DNA of 64,000 nucleotides from NCBI GenBank assembly GCA_949825025.1, contig OX463779.1, positions 25,092,816 through 25,156,815 on the forward strand, read 5' to 3'. The translations under genes and the position numbers were made by a program. The notes below the pieces were generated by a model. It had not been told where the DNA came from and ran no database searches. It saw only the letters and a program-made list of their open reading frames with translations. This document shows positions 32,331 through 45,360 of this stretch, in pieces. This DNA is from Siphlonurus alternatus. Its lineage: Eukaryota > Arthropoda > Insecta > Ephemeroptera > Siphlonuridae. Positions within the stretch are counted from its first letter, which is position 1. Each line of letters opens with the position of its first letter.

Positions 32331-33082
32331 GGGAGAGGTAAAGGAGGGTGTATACAAGTAGCATTATTTAATTTTTTATTCCAACGATCTTAATCTTCCA
32401 GACACAAATTCATCCAAAACATTAATTTTTTTAAACGGGGGTAGGGGGTGGGGGTATTTTTTTTTGGGGGGGGAGGGTATGGAAGGGTCAAATTTGTTTG
32501 TGGTGTCACACACTCCATGTCAACTATAAAGAGGCACGATATTTTCCTCATTTATACAAAGCATAATACATACATGGAGCCGGGCCACGCCCACTTTTTG
32601 ATTGTTAAAAGATTTCCAAAATCCCGTAACTCAAAAACGAAACGCATTAGCGCTTTCAAATAAACTGCATTGTATAAAATATTTAATTCAAATTATGTTT
32701 TATAATGGCATTATTTTTGATACTTCGCATATTTGCAGAGTAATTTGAAACTCAAAATCCCTTAATAATATTCCCCTTGTAAATTTCAGGGATATTTTGG
32801 AAACTATTCATTGAAGAGGGATAATTTTTTTGGAAAGTGTTTTGTGCTAAATTAGTTCTAATTTAACATTTTATCAAGTCATGCATGATCGTTGGTTGAC
32901 TAGAAATAAAATATTTTTGATAAATACTATGTTTTTCCGGGAAATGTCCCGTAATTTTGTTTCCTCAAAGGGGATTTTAGGGGACTTTTTTTTGGGAACT
33001 CGTGTACTATCCAGGCATATGTGTACCAAATTTCAGCTTCTTACTATTTTTGCCCACCATAATACTTAATTTTCCTGGACTA
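32331..33082 (-). repeat. Right arm of foldback element
   Basis: Inverted copy of the left arm. The match fades inward at about 32330, where a G-rich tract differs from the C-rich tract of the left arm. The G-rich run around 32438-32476 corresponds to the C-rich run of the left arm. Confidence 0.85.
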
Positions 33083-34322
33083 CTACGCCCAAGGGTGATA
33101 GTTACTTCTCCCTCCGTTATACTAGCAATGGCGCTGGGGGTAGAAACAACATCAAGCTAAAGAATATAAAATAATAGGACTAAAAAAAAAAAAAGTTTTA
33201 TCCTGTGTTGCTTGCTTAGCCGTGGGGGCCACACAAGCGACCGAAATAAGAATAAAAAGACTGTGTGGCGCGGGGTGACATTAAAGTAGAGCACGCACGA
33301 CCGGCTTTGAATGTTCCCGCCCTGTTGCGAGATAGAGACGATGAGAAATAATAAAGAGACGACAGTAAGATGAAGAAATTTGTTGTTGAGGACAAATAGA
33401 AACGGTAAAAAAACACATAACTAAACACAGAGAGAGGAAAAAAGGGGGACGTCCAACAAGTCTTATTCTTCCAACCATCTGCGAGCACTCTTTGTGTCTT
33501 TTGTACTTCAATCGAGAGAGGGTTTACAGGTATAATATAGGATAATACGGTCATTTGATTCTCTTTTTTTTAATATAATAAAATGTCTTGTAGATATCAT
33601 GAGGTCTCAAGAAGTTTTGGTGACATCTCTGCGACGTCGTATTATTTATTTCTCTTTGTGTGGACTCAAAGGCATAGGCTATTCACCGACACGACCCACT
33701 GCTGCTGCATGTATGCCGCTCCCGGGCCCGTCATTCAGCGCTGCCGTATCATGGGAATCCGGCAGTAACAATCGCGAGCTAGGCAGTGGCGGCAGGATTT
33801 CAGCGCACCGACCATGCGAGACGCTGTCTTCTATATTATACAGCTGAACGCTACATGATAATACTGCTGCCGTTATATTTCTGACAGCATAAAAATTCAA
33901 AAAAAGAATGGTGTACAATGATTAAAGTTTTATCAAAGCCGGTATAACTAAAAAAAAAAAAAATCTAAGAAAATATTCTCAGAGAGGGTTAAAATGTAAA
34001 AAAAAATATATAATATTGTCATGAAAAGTTCATTTCATTGTAATATGATGATAAAAAAATATAATGAACATGAAAATTCTCTTATTAAAGTTCAAAATAA
34101 GGGTGTGGAATATGATATTTTAATTCAAATCTAAAATGTTAATTGTAATATATACTGAAAAGTTACATTACATTTTAATTTATTTACTTATGTAAAACAA
34201 TATATTTTGGTAGCATTGTAAGATGCACTTTAATAATATAAAGTCATCATCTTGACATTTACAAGTCATGCCCTATTATTATAGATATAACATTGGTCAC
34301 AAAACATGAGTGTTATTTAATA

Positions 34323-34330
34323 TGACGTCA
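34323..34330. promoter_or_regulatory. Perfect CRE (TGACGTCA)
   Basis: Full-consensus CREB/ATF site, TGACGTCACC context, in AT-rich surroundings. Confidence 0.3.
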
Positions 34331-36465
34331 CCTAAGACTTAAGTGAATATTAGTATAATATACTCCAAAGTCTGTTGAAAGTATTATTATTATAATAATA
34401 TGTCATATTTTCATATAACATTGTACGGTTACGTTGGTTGGCATTTCATGTTTTTCTGGGGGTAAAACTGGTCCCATGCGGGAATTAATGGCTTTTACTC
34501 GCGCTACTGCCTACTACCACTACTGAGTAAGCTGACTGCTTGCTATATACTTTGAGAGTGGCTGTGAGCGAAGTGCTTGCTTGAACACAGTGTGGTGGTG
34601 ACCTACAGAGCACGAAGACATTTAGGAATATAACAGCAGTAGCAGTATAGCTCGACGGGGTAGTAACGATGGTTGGTGGGCGTCCCTGGGGTCGGCGCCA
34701 CCGCTAGGAGGCCACCCTCAAGAGGACGAAACCATCACCAGCACCACCGCCATCATGGTATGGCGCTACTTCCACTCAACACTAGTGCCGTAAATGCTTC
34801 TGCTACTCAAACAAGCAAAATAACACGCTGGTATAAAAGCAAACGCAAGGACATGCGGGGATATCGAGCGAAAAATGTTGAAGTTATACTGCCACGATAT
34901 TTGCAGCTGTAATGTTCATATATATTATACTATGTGATGAATGCATCCCAAGAGATCATATCCAATGTATTTTTCCCTGTACACGGATTATTGTTACCGC
35001 AACCACATTACTCGTGCCAAGTGGCTACTGTTTATTTATATATTTATTTTATATTATAGTCAAGCGTGTTTATATAATAAAGCGTGGGCCATGATGCAGT
35101 ATTTTACTGAGATTCATCGCTGCGGCCCTCCGGCGACTAATATTCCTACTACTACACCTTGCTGCTGCTACTCAGCACGCTCCAAACCAGTTGGTCCAGC
35201 TGGCAAGTACAACCTAATAATATCAGTGAGTGGTTATAGTAGCCCCAAAGGCTATACATCCTACCACAATGTTTTTAAGAAGTCAGCCAGCGGTGGCATC
35301 ACAAAATCAAATCAATTATACTTCATAATAAAGTTAACTCTATACTATTTCTAAAGAGGTGGGTTTAAAAAATGAATAAAATTAAAAGGATTTTGTTTTT
35401 TTCATTTAAAAAAAGAACAAAAGAAATAATATTATAAATATCGTTAAGTTTTCACGTTGATTTTTTTTAATTAAAATTTTTCATTAACTTTGAAATTAGA
35501 GTCAAATTACTTCAATTTCATTATTTAATTTATTTTAAATTATTTCCTCTCCTTACTGATGCTCATTAAACTTGATGGTTTGCAAGAGTTGATTATATGA
35601 AAATACGATGGGTCATCAACTTTGATCGCCTATTGTAATAACTGCAAAGAATTTACGTTAGCATTCCATTCAAATTCACGCTCTCCTGCATGTTTTATAA
35701 CATAACTTCATATTATTTTATGTCTTCATTACCAGTACTTGCATGCTATCACCCTTAATATTTATTTGTAGTGCCTTGACGGTGACAGATTGTGATGATG
35801 GATTCGCTGCTAGTACGTACGCCTGCAATTAGAGTAACTTATGCAAAAAGTCATACACTTACGTCTTGCAGCCTGCATATTGCCCCTGAACTTTATATAC
35901 AAAGGCATAATATGAAATGGTAGCTCCAGCTTTGAAATACGTCTTCGTTGCATAAATTAATCCATTGATATGATATAGAAGTTATATATATATATATAAT
36001 ATCATCATAATTATAGTAACAAAATAATAATCGTTTATTGAGTTAAAAATATTTACATAACATAGTTTTGCATACAAATTCAATCCAGCGTGATATTAAA
36101 AAATAAAACTAATGAGCATGATGTAAATTCAAACCGTGAGTGCAAATGCAGTATTTTCACTGCCATGCTGATATTATGCACATTGTACACAATAATACAG
36201 TATTATGAATAGTGTCAAATTACCACGGAGCATCCGGGAAAAAAAAAACATCTGTCGTATAGCCGCCATTGGACTGACATGATACAGAATGCATCAGATA
36301 TAGTTGACAATAATGTGATGGAAATGCATGTCAAATATGATATCTAAAATACCACTTTTAGCATATCAAATCGTTTCATTTTATCACATGATTAATTAAA
36401 TGTATAAATTTAACAACAAAATGGTTTTAGATTTAAACTAAATGTTTAAATACTTTATAAAGTAT

Positions 36466-36546
36466 CTCCTTGAGGCTAGGCAACTTGTTAAGCTCTAAAA
36501 TTTTAACCCCTCATTTGGATGCTGAACAAGTTGCCTAGCATCCAGG
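36466..36546 (+). repeat. Near-perfect hairpin, pre-miRNA-like geometry
   Basis: GCTAGGCAACTTGTT (36475-36489) pairs perfectly with AACAAGTTGCCTAGC (36525-36539). One A/G mismatch is followed by three further pairs toward a 27 nt loop, and imperfect pairing continues about eight bases below the stem. The size would suit a microRNA precursor, but I recognise no known miRNA in either arm, and a diverged relative at 58.43 kb suggests a repeat family. Confidence 0.35.
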
Positions 36547-38689
36547 CGTTATTTTTCTGGCAACATGGACTTAAATTAATTATTTGAGTGTACGTAATTT
36601 AGTTTAGAATTTTGCATGTCTATTATAGTGTCTATATACCCGACAATTTTTATGCAATATAATAAAATAAAAAATATATATTATTTATAATGTTAAAAGA
36701 TACTGTAATACAACATGGTGTACATGAAATAAAACAAAAATTAATGCACTTAAAAAACCTTTTACTGGGAAGTAAAATCAATTACATTGCTTTTAACACA
36801 AATTATGGTCATTGCAACTTGCATTTAGATTTACATAATATATTTATATATTTTATCAATTCTAGTTGATTATTTTTCCGCTAGGAGGTACGTGTCTCTT
36901 GAAAGTTAATAAAGTGTTATATGATATAATTATAGTGCATGTGGAGTGTGACTCGGAAAAACAAACATACAATTTCAAGTCACCCTTCCAATTGAATGCA
37001 TATATACTGTGTCTTATGTACAGACGAAGCTTGTTAAGTAAACACGTGACCACACTTGTGTGTATTGATGATGATGGGTGAGGGTGACTCATTTCTATCT
37101 ATAAACCAATTTCACGTAGTTTACACAGTATCAGTGACATTACTGCTCCCGTGCAAGTCCACATCACATCTTATGTGCAGCGTTAATGTTGTCTCCCCAT
37201 CACAGCCAGATCCGGAGTAAATAAAAACCTGACTCCCAAGTGAAAACTTTGGGGTAGAAAGTCTATTATCCAATAGCAAACCCCCCATGAAGCTAAACCT
37301 GTCACTACCTTAAAAGACTGTTAGCCGGACAACGTAACAAAATGTTCTTTTTATAAAGAAGGGGAAGAAAGAAGAAGATAGAGCTTTGTGGCAAATTAAA
37401 TAAAATTGCGTGAATATAGTAGATTCCACAAGACAACCTAGCTTTTAGAGATTTTAGTTAAAAAATAAAGTTTTAAGTTCATCTAGCGAGCGAAAAAAAC
37501 CCAGCTAGGATGGATATCTTGACTTTTTGGAAGAATAAATTTAGTTTTCAACTTAGTCTCAAGTTAATTTCAAAAGGTTTCATATCTTGCAGCGCATGCA
37601 TGACTTGTTTTTTCAATTACGGCTGATGAGAACGCTTGCTAGCACTTACAAAGGGAACGAAAAGACAACGAACAGAGCAGCCCACTTGCTCTCGCGACCA
37701 CGACACAACACCCCATCACGAAGTTGGGAGGGGGGGGGATTCAGGTGTATTACTAAAGAACACAGCTTTATATATACCTCAGAGTAGATTTACCTCGTTT
37801 ACTTACATAGCATGAACATTAGTGATATTAAAGTATAATAAAATCAACTTCTACTTAAAAATATTTAAAAAATACAATTTCCTTAAAAGTAACAATATCA
37901 TGATTAAATATAATTTGTTTTAATATATTGTATTTTAAATCAGTTTTTAAGGTTTATGTATTAAATATTAGATTATTCGTTAAAAGAAGATTTCAAATAT
38001 ATATATTTTTTTCTAAAACGATAAGCTTTTTTTTTCTCTCTACATATGCAATGGTAATGGGAAATTGAGGATTGAAAACTTTTTATACTGGTAAATAATA
38101 ATATATAATTTATTATAAAAATAAATCATTCATTTCTATAAGCCAATATGATGCTTTTACTGAAAGGCATTTATTTTTTTTTTATTTATATATACAAAAT
38201 CTTTAATATAAAGTACTCAATGTTAAGATGAGTTGGCGTATTGTATTTTCAATTCTTTCAGTGGTCAAAACTTCGAGAATGAATAATAATAAAACTATTT
38301 CAATTTTTCATTATAAACAAAATGCGATGACCTTTAAGCGTCTTCAAATGTAAGGCACAACAAAAGAATATTCTCCAGATGGTAAAACATCATCATGTAG
38401 TCATAACAACACCACCACAAGCTCTAATCACAAACTTGATGGAGTAACTTTTCAATAAATCCATTTCATCTCTTTTATACATTATCTCATCTCATGAATA
38501 TAAGAAAAAGTTGAACACAATTTTAAACTTTGCAACATGTAGTTATATGAAACATCGAGAAAGACAGAGAGAAAGAGAGCATTAAAAAAAAATTGTATAT
38601 ATTTTGAGATAGACTTTGCGAAAAAGTTTTTAAATTTTTATATCTTTTTTTTTTTTTTATTCTAGCATTTGTAAAAAATTCTAATTATT

Positions 38690-38890
38690 CGCGCGATTGG
38701 TGTGGCGGTGGCCCCGACTTTGCGGTCTACCATCATCTCTGTTGCGCCCTCGCAAATCCCGGGCTTGATTATCGACGCCCCATCTGGCATGGCAGATGAG
38801 TCTCTCCGACTCGTATTGTCCCCATTATTGCAACCACCCTTCCCTCTCGCCGTCACGCATAAATCGTAGAGCCACCGCCCGTACTTTTTT
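38690..38890. other. GC-rich segment with sharp T-tract borders
   Basis: A 200 bp GC-rich segment in very AT-rich DNA. On the plus strand it is preceded by a long T tract and TTCTAG (a splice-acceptor-like sequence at 38645-38665) and followed by a second T tract. Frames are open on both strands: a plus frame after the TAA at about 38671-38673 reads ...GVAVAPTLRSTIISVAPSQ..., and a 79-codon minus frame spans 38662-38901. It could be an inserted retroelement fragment or an exon; I recognise neither. Confidence 0.3.
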
Positions 38891-40656
38891 TTTTTTGCCA
38901 ATAAATAATTTATAACATGACTCTCGAGTGAGTAAAAATCTGTGGTTCATTGTAAAATAGCACGCATTGTATATCCATGCCAATTTAGAACTGCAGTCAT
39001 AACTTTACTCTCAATGAGTCATTGAAAATACATGCATGCAAGTACTGAAGTACTGGGAGTTTACTTTTATAACCTAGGTAAATTACATTTTACGTTAAAA
39101 TCAATTTTCTCACCAGAACTAATTATTTCAATTAATTAAAAATTTAATTTAATATGTTTAAGTAATTAATTTGTTGATGTTTAAATAAGCCAAAAGCTAT
39201 TTCTTTGAAATATAATATAATTGCTTTAATAAAACATCATTAAAATATAAATTTAATATGCAATGATCAATAAATCATTACGTAAATAAATAAGAATACA
39301 CAAAAAAATCAAACATATTTTAACATGACAGTTATATCATGAAATATTAATTTTCAACTTATCATAATCAAAAGTTTATAGCAAGAAAATTCAAATTTAC
39401 TCTCCTTGACATTCTATATGGTCTATAGTGTGTCATATCATACACAATGCATTAACGATATATTACTATAGTTGGGCCAAAACTTGGGGCCTAGTGACAC
39501 AAAAGCAGCTCATGTCGCCAACTTCTTGCATGTCTGAGTGATTACACGGAAAAAAAAATATCTGTGATTTTTTTTTACCGTGATTTTTTTTTTTACCCTG
39601 TGTCTCAGCAGCACATTCCTGTGAAATATTACGTTGATGGCCATTCATAACAAGTAATTACCTCATTTTAATACGTTTCCAAAATATTTATGACCCATAC
39701 CTCAATTTGAATGTTAAAAAAAAAGAGACAATCTGTTGATATAAATTTAATTTGTTTCCGTGTATTGTTAGCAAGCTGCGTCAACAAAGTTAGGCAACAA
39801 AAGAGGGCTACGCCAACTATGCAAGAAGCTGCATATACTAAACTCCAAATCGAGTTGACTTAGAAAATGGAAAAAATATTACGATCAATAATGTTTTACG
39901 ACGTTGACGGCGTGGGGGAGGATTCACCCCCGGACTCGAGAGGAGGATAGAAATTTGGCGCGGAGGGCGGACAAATGGCTCCGGACAGGGTGACGACGGA
40001 AGATGCCTACTTGCTCTCCCTTGTCTCACCCTTATATATATATATTTATATATATAGTCAATGTTCAATATATATAGATAGCTAGCCACCCCTCATTCCC
40101 ACAACATTGCATTGAAGCCACCAAATATCAGAGATGCTACACTGAACAAGGTAAAGAATACCATAAAATAATGGCACATTAAATTGAAGGGAAAAAATAT
40201 AACTGTCGTCATTATTCTAAATAATAATACCAGGAGGACTATAGGGCATGAATCACGCGCGAGATTGAGCCTGTTGTACCAATGGAGAGGGAGGAGTGGG
40301 AGGTCTCATGATCGACGGAATAAAAATGCGCAATATTTGCTTACCCCCGAGGGATGAACGTGTGGTTCAAACAGTAGGGAATTTATTTTGTGAAAACACT
40401 AGATATATATAACAGCACGAATGCATATATATAATAATATATACAAATAAATATAATAAAAAATATTTTTTAAATTCAGTTACTAAAAATTTAATAAAAA
40501 CATGATTTTGTTCAAAAAAAATATATATAAAGCATATATAGATTTACAATACAATTTTAAAAACAAAAATGTTTTTCAATACATTTATTTTTATTCTATA
40601 ATGTAATATTGAATTCAAAATTTTGTTACAAGCGTGGAGTATATAATACGTATTGT

Positions 40657-40695
40657 AAAGGAAAGAGTACATTGGCTACATTCTCTTTCCTTTTT
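40657..40695. repeat. 11 bp perfect inverted repeat
   Basis: AAAGGAAAGAG (40657-40667) and CTCTTTCCTTT (40683-40693) pair around a 15 nt loop, followed by T residues. It resembles a small hairpin with a T tail, but nothing nearby indicates a transcript. Confidence 0.45.
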
Positions 40696-41221
40696 CCAAA
40701 ACTTTTAACATGACAGAGTTAATTTTATCTTTCTATGTACGGAAAAAAAGTTTTGTGGGGGCAATCTTGATAGTGAGTTTGCTGAAGTTAGATAACAGCA
40801 CAGTGAACCAACTTTCCAGATTGCAAGTTTGCTTGGCGGCACACCGCACATTTTTGAACCACTCAAATCTCAGAGTGCCATTCATGAGGTGAAAATTGTT
40901 AACATTGAAAAGACTGAAAAAGAGTATAATAATATGATACAGACAAAATTTCAGCTTTGAAATAAAACTGCCCTACATGCAAAGACTTCATAAAAGTGTA
41001 TTTTAAGGTATTATAATATATAATCCTTAGAAAAAAGAAAAATTAATGATGATGGTTTTCAATGTTTTCATATATTATAGTCTAGATTAAATGTAAACTA
41101 CTGTACTTCTGCAAACATAATAATACTTCAATATCAACAACTTACAACTTACTAACTTACTTGTTAGTAAAGTTTAAAAAAAAAAAAAAAGTATTAATGT
41201 AAAATTTTATTATTGCAACAA

Positions 41222-41283
41222 TTACCTGAGGTAAATTTTCTGACATCACGTTCTATACTTTAGTACCTAATTTACAGGTAAGT
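41222..41283 (+). other. Ratchet-like CAG/GTAAGT site within a small hairpin
   Basis: TTTACAG/GTAAGT at 41271-41283 abuts acceptor and donor consensus on the plus strand, the form of a zero-length exon used in recursive splicing of long arthropod introns. The preceding 30 bp are only moderately pyrimidine-rich, and the site can pair with TTACCTGAGGTAAATT at 41222-41237, so a chance hairpin is possible. The well-supported gene here is on the other strand. Confidence 0.25.
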
Positions 41284-41477
41284 TCTTGCCTTTAGGATAG
41301 GCAGCAGAGACTTGATGTGCAGGTCGATATGATGCGAGGTGGCTTGCCCATATCAAGTGTGTGGTTGATAGCTCGGGGACCGGGGGACGCACGCACGGCC
41401 CACATCTCTCAGAGCAAACTCGCTGCACAAATACCCGCATGTCTTCTCTCTCTACTGCACTTCACATGCAGTAGGCG

Positions 41478-41485
41478 TGACGTCA
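41478..41485. promoter_or_regulatory. Perfect CRE (TGACGTCA)
   Basis: GCGTGACGTCACAG within a GC-richer island (41300-41500). A second perfect CRE follows 288 bp downstream at 41766. Confidence 0.35.
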
Positions 41486-41765
41486 CAGTCTTCATCATTA
41501 CAAGAAATGAACTTGACGACGGTTCATGCATGAATAAAGGTACTGTGAACTAACTTTTCATATAGTTCACAAGAATTTCCGCTATAATATAAATGGATCA
41601 AGTTCTTCTGAAGTTGAATCACGAACTCTTAGTCTAGAAAACGTTTCTGTCATGCTTATTTGCATGCTCTTATTTTTATATAATGCAAGTTAGTTGGGAA
41701 CAAAATTTTAACATTTATTAGACAAAAGAAATTATTTTGAAATTTATCTTATAAATTTGTGGCTA

Positions 41766-41773
41766 TGACGTCA
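41766..41773. promoter_or_regulatory. Perfect CRE (TGACGTCA)
   Basis: ATGACGTCAT palindrome, forming a pair with the site at 41478. Confidence 0.35.
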
Positions 41774-44700
41774 TCATAGACTTCAACTGTTTGATTGCTA
41801 TCTTTGTCCATCCAACTAAATATATCAAATACGGGCCTAAGCTTATATATACTATTAGTTACCAGCATGCACGCTTGAATGCAGCCACAGTTTGCACTGC
41901 ATTGTACGGTCATATAAAAATGCACTATTGTGGGAGTAATCTTGGTGCAACGTACTTCCAACTCAACCTCAAGTTAAAATGCACTTCTTGAAGCTAATAA
42001 TCGTGAAGTGTAAAATTAAATAATAATTTAATCTCATGATAATACTTTATAATAAGATTTTTTTATTAAATGTTCAATTTATCAATGAATTTTGGTCACA
42101 GATTTATGGTCATATAATAATAAAATATTGAAACTTATATAATTTTTGTCGTGAGAAATTATATCACCTGTAACCACGATCATTTTTCTCTTGATAAATG
42201 TCAGTGTAGCACATTGAGAGTTTCAATTAGCGGTGGATATTGATGGATGATAAAAGGGTGTGGCATTTGTCCCCGTGGGAAGCGGCCTATCACCGTCATC
42301 ACGACCGGACACACAAATGGCGCACGTGCTCCAAACTGCATGCACTTCTATCTCCCATCCACTACATCTAATGTAAAAATAAAAAAACTGTTAATTTTAA
42401 ATAAAATTATCCTGTACATTTTACAAACATTTGCAGAAATAGAGCAAATTCAGCACTCTTGCTTATTACGTTTAATTTTTATATGAAGTAGACGTGGCAA
42501 CTTATATTTTTTTCGTGAAAATAGACGCATATTATATTTAAAGCCTGTAAATACGCAGAAATATCTGACTATTAATATAAAAATATATACATGTATATTA
42601 TTATATAAAAAATAGCTGATAAAAAAAATCAGTCGTTTCTACAAAAAGCGGATTAGAAGAGACTTATGTTTTAATAATAACTCTAATTGAAAAAAATTAC
42701 AGAAATAAAATATAATCTCACTGTAATATGTTTTATTCATTTCAATCCCCAATAAGGGAATATATATATAATTTAATATATTATATATATATATAATTAT
42801 AATATATATAAAATCTGACTTTTTTTTAGCGTAAACGTAAGCTATCAAAACGAAAATAAATTAAAAAAAAATTGTATTTTTTTGAATTGAAATATTTGGT
42901 AATATTATACAGAGAATTCAAAATGTAACTGAATAAATGTAACATTAATTATATATATAATAAAAATACCAGTTCAGAAGAAATGTCAGTAAGAGGGAAA
43001 AATAATGATATTTTGAACCACCAATAAATTAAACAAACTGACAGATTTCCCTCCAGATTTTAAAAATAACAACAAACACCTGCCCTATGAAGACACACTG
43101 TTGTATCTTAATAATGAAAGCGGCAATGTCAAACAGACGCATCTAACCGCGTGTGACATGTCAGATGATCCGTGTGAGTGGACATCATCGCATTAGCAGC
43201 ACTTGGAAAACTTGTTTCACCGGAGCTACACTCAGTTTCAAAATTGAACGTCAACTTTTCAGTCAAAGTTATAACCTTCACAATTGAAAGCGATGTTTAA
43301 GTGTACGATATTATAGTCTCGTGAGAGAGCCACGCCCAAGCCAACAAGAGAGGACACTAAGCCGCGGACGTGGATATTCAGTGTGCAGGACACGCGACAT
43401 GGCGCCTATACTCACTGGGGCGCCGGGAAGACCGGACTGTTACCATGAAACATACTCTATGTGGCTTATATATGGTTCTTATTGATCGTGTAGGACAGTA
43501 GAAAAAAGACAGAATCAGAAAACAATGTCAATTTTCATTTCACTGAATAGATTTCCTCTCAAACCTTTTATAAGCTTATAATTTAGATACTTTTCAACAA
43601 AATTTTTTCTCTTTGATGTCTTATAATTTCATTAAAGGTGTCTATATATTATACTAAAGCAATTTAACAATGCAAATTATAATAAAATGGATTATAATAA
43701 TTCGATATTATTAAAATGCTAAATTGGTTTATATATACTGTATAGAAGAATAAACCAAAGAAATAATAAATTCAAAATAATGTGTATATAGAGTTGCTAA
43801 AATTGAATATCAACACTCTAGATTGTGTTAAGTACATAATTCAATTTACTATAGTAAAATTAGAATATACAAATTAAAACTTTATTTACATCAGAATATT
43901 AAACGAAAATAAGATTATCTTTTAATCATTATAAAGGTACTACTTGATGTGTATAAACATGATGTAAATTTTATCATAATAAATTAAACTTTTTTTATTT
44001 TAATTATGTATTGAATCTCCATACTAAAGAGTATGAGGCGAGAATTGAGGTACAAATTTTCCATTATATTGAAAAGGGATCAAAGTGTCATCATCACCCT
44101 GCACCTATCTCTGTATATTATATATATAAATATATATATTATAACGTTTTATATATTATAGAATATTGGTAAAGCCAGGTCCTGAAGAGACCAGTTTCAT
44201 TATAAAATTCCTGTGAAAAAAAAAAAAAAAACTTTATTAATTTTTTATTGGCATTCCTCTCATTAGTTTGACAAAAATGTCACTACCATTTTTTTTTTCT
44301 CTCTATCTATATATTTGATATATAAAGCAGATATAAATTTTTTTTACTGATAAAAAGGAAGAAGAAAGGACTCAGTTTGAAATTAAAACTAATATAGAAC
44401 TTGGGATCAGTGTCAAGCTCTCGTTTCATTACTGTAATTGCATGCCGCGGCCACGGGCTGAAGGAAGGAAAAGGAGTCGCTCGTTTATTAGGCGTGATTG
44501 TTAAGATAACTAGACGGGACAGGTGAGTTCGAGGAACAAAAACGTCGCCTCGAGCTGCCCATTAAATCGGAGAGTCGCCTTGTGAGGTGAGTGAGATTAT
44601 CATTTAGATGTGCCTACAGCCACGTATTGTACCACGCCCATGAGAACACCTTAAACTAATTTTTATCATAAGGAAATATTTTTATTTTTCAACTACATTT

Positions 44701-45276
44701 AATTCTTGATATGGGATCAAGTATAATTACAAATAATATCAATTCAAACACGAAATTTAATTAAATATGTCACATCATATTTTAAATGTAATTAACAACT
44801 GTAAATTATTAGGAAAATACAGGAAAATAATTTAAATATTATGGAAATTATATATAATGTTATACTATAAAATGCATTAAAATTATTTGATCAAAATATA
44901 ACAAACATTAAAAAAAAAACTATGCGTGTGTAATAACTATAAAATTAATTATTATAGAAATGTCATTCTGTATATTATACGTTATAATAACATCAATGTA
45001 TATTGTTTATGTTATCTGACCTGACATTAATTATAATAACATTGTATAGATAATTATATTTGTAATTATGTTTGGATATAAAATGCAATCATGAGAACAA
45101 ATAACAATAATAATGTAAATAGAAGAGAGAATGCTGACGGTATATAGGTATTGTCGGATCACGAACGAAATCAAAGCTTACGGTACAATGCCCGTGTTAA
45201 TTGGGCTCCAACAGTACAGCCTGCTGTTTATGTTATAATACAATAAAATAATATGTGCAAATTGGATGATACATTC

Positions 45277-45279
<3 letters not shown>

Positions 45280-45356
<77 letters not shown>
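45280..45356 (+). repeat. (TA)n microsatellite
   Basis: About 77 bp of perfect TA repeat. Confidence 0.97.

Positions 45357-45360
<4 letters not shown>

Larger units (their letters stand above)
30135..33082. mobile_element. 2.95 kb foldback element with ~750 bp inverted arms
   Basis: The sequence from 30135 inward is repeated as reverse complement from 33082 inward for about 750 bp, with only scattered differences by eye. Both tips read TAGTCCAGG. Each end is flanked directly by CTA (30132-30134 and 33083-33085), a possible 3 bp target duplication. The 1.4 kb between the arms is AT-rich with no usable ORF, so the element is non-autonomous. The arms contain G/C homopolymer-rich tracts near their inner ends. 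Confidence 0.8.

Noticed and set aside
32438..32476. G-rich run as a possible G-quadruplex regulatory element
   Set aside because: It is the complement of the C-rich run in the other foldback arm and is explained as part of the repeat; no gene is adjacent.
30132..33069. Two similar ORFs starting MHDRWLTRNKIF at opposite ends of the foldback element
   Set aside because: They are the two inverted copies of the same arm. No domain is visible and the frames end differently, so shared identity reflects the repeat, not coding constraint.
34941..35354. 137-codon plus-strand frame
   Set aside because: Composition follows the local AT bias, it overlaps another frame (34912-35094), and there is no recognisable domain.
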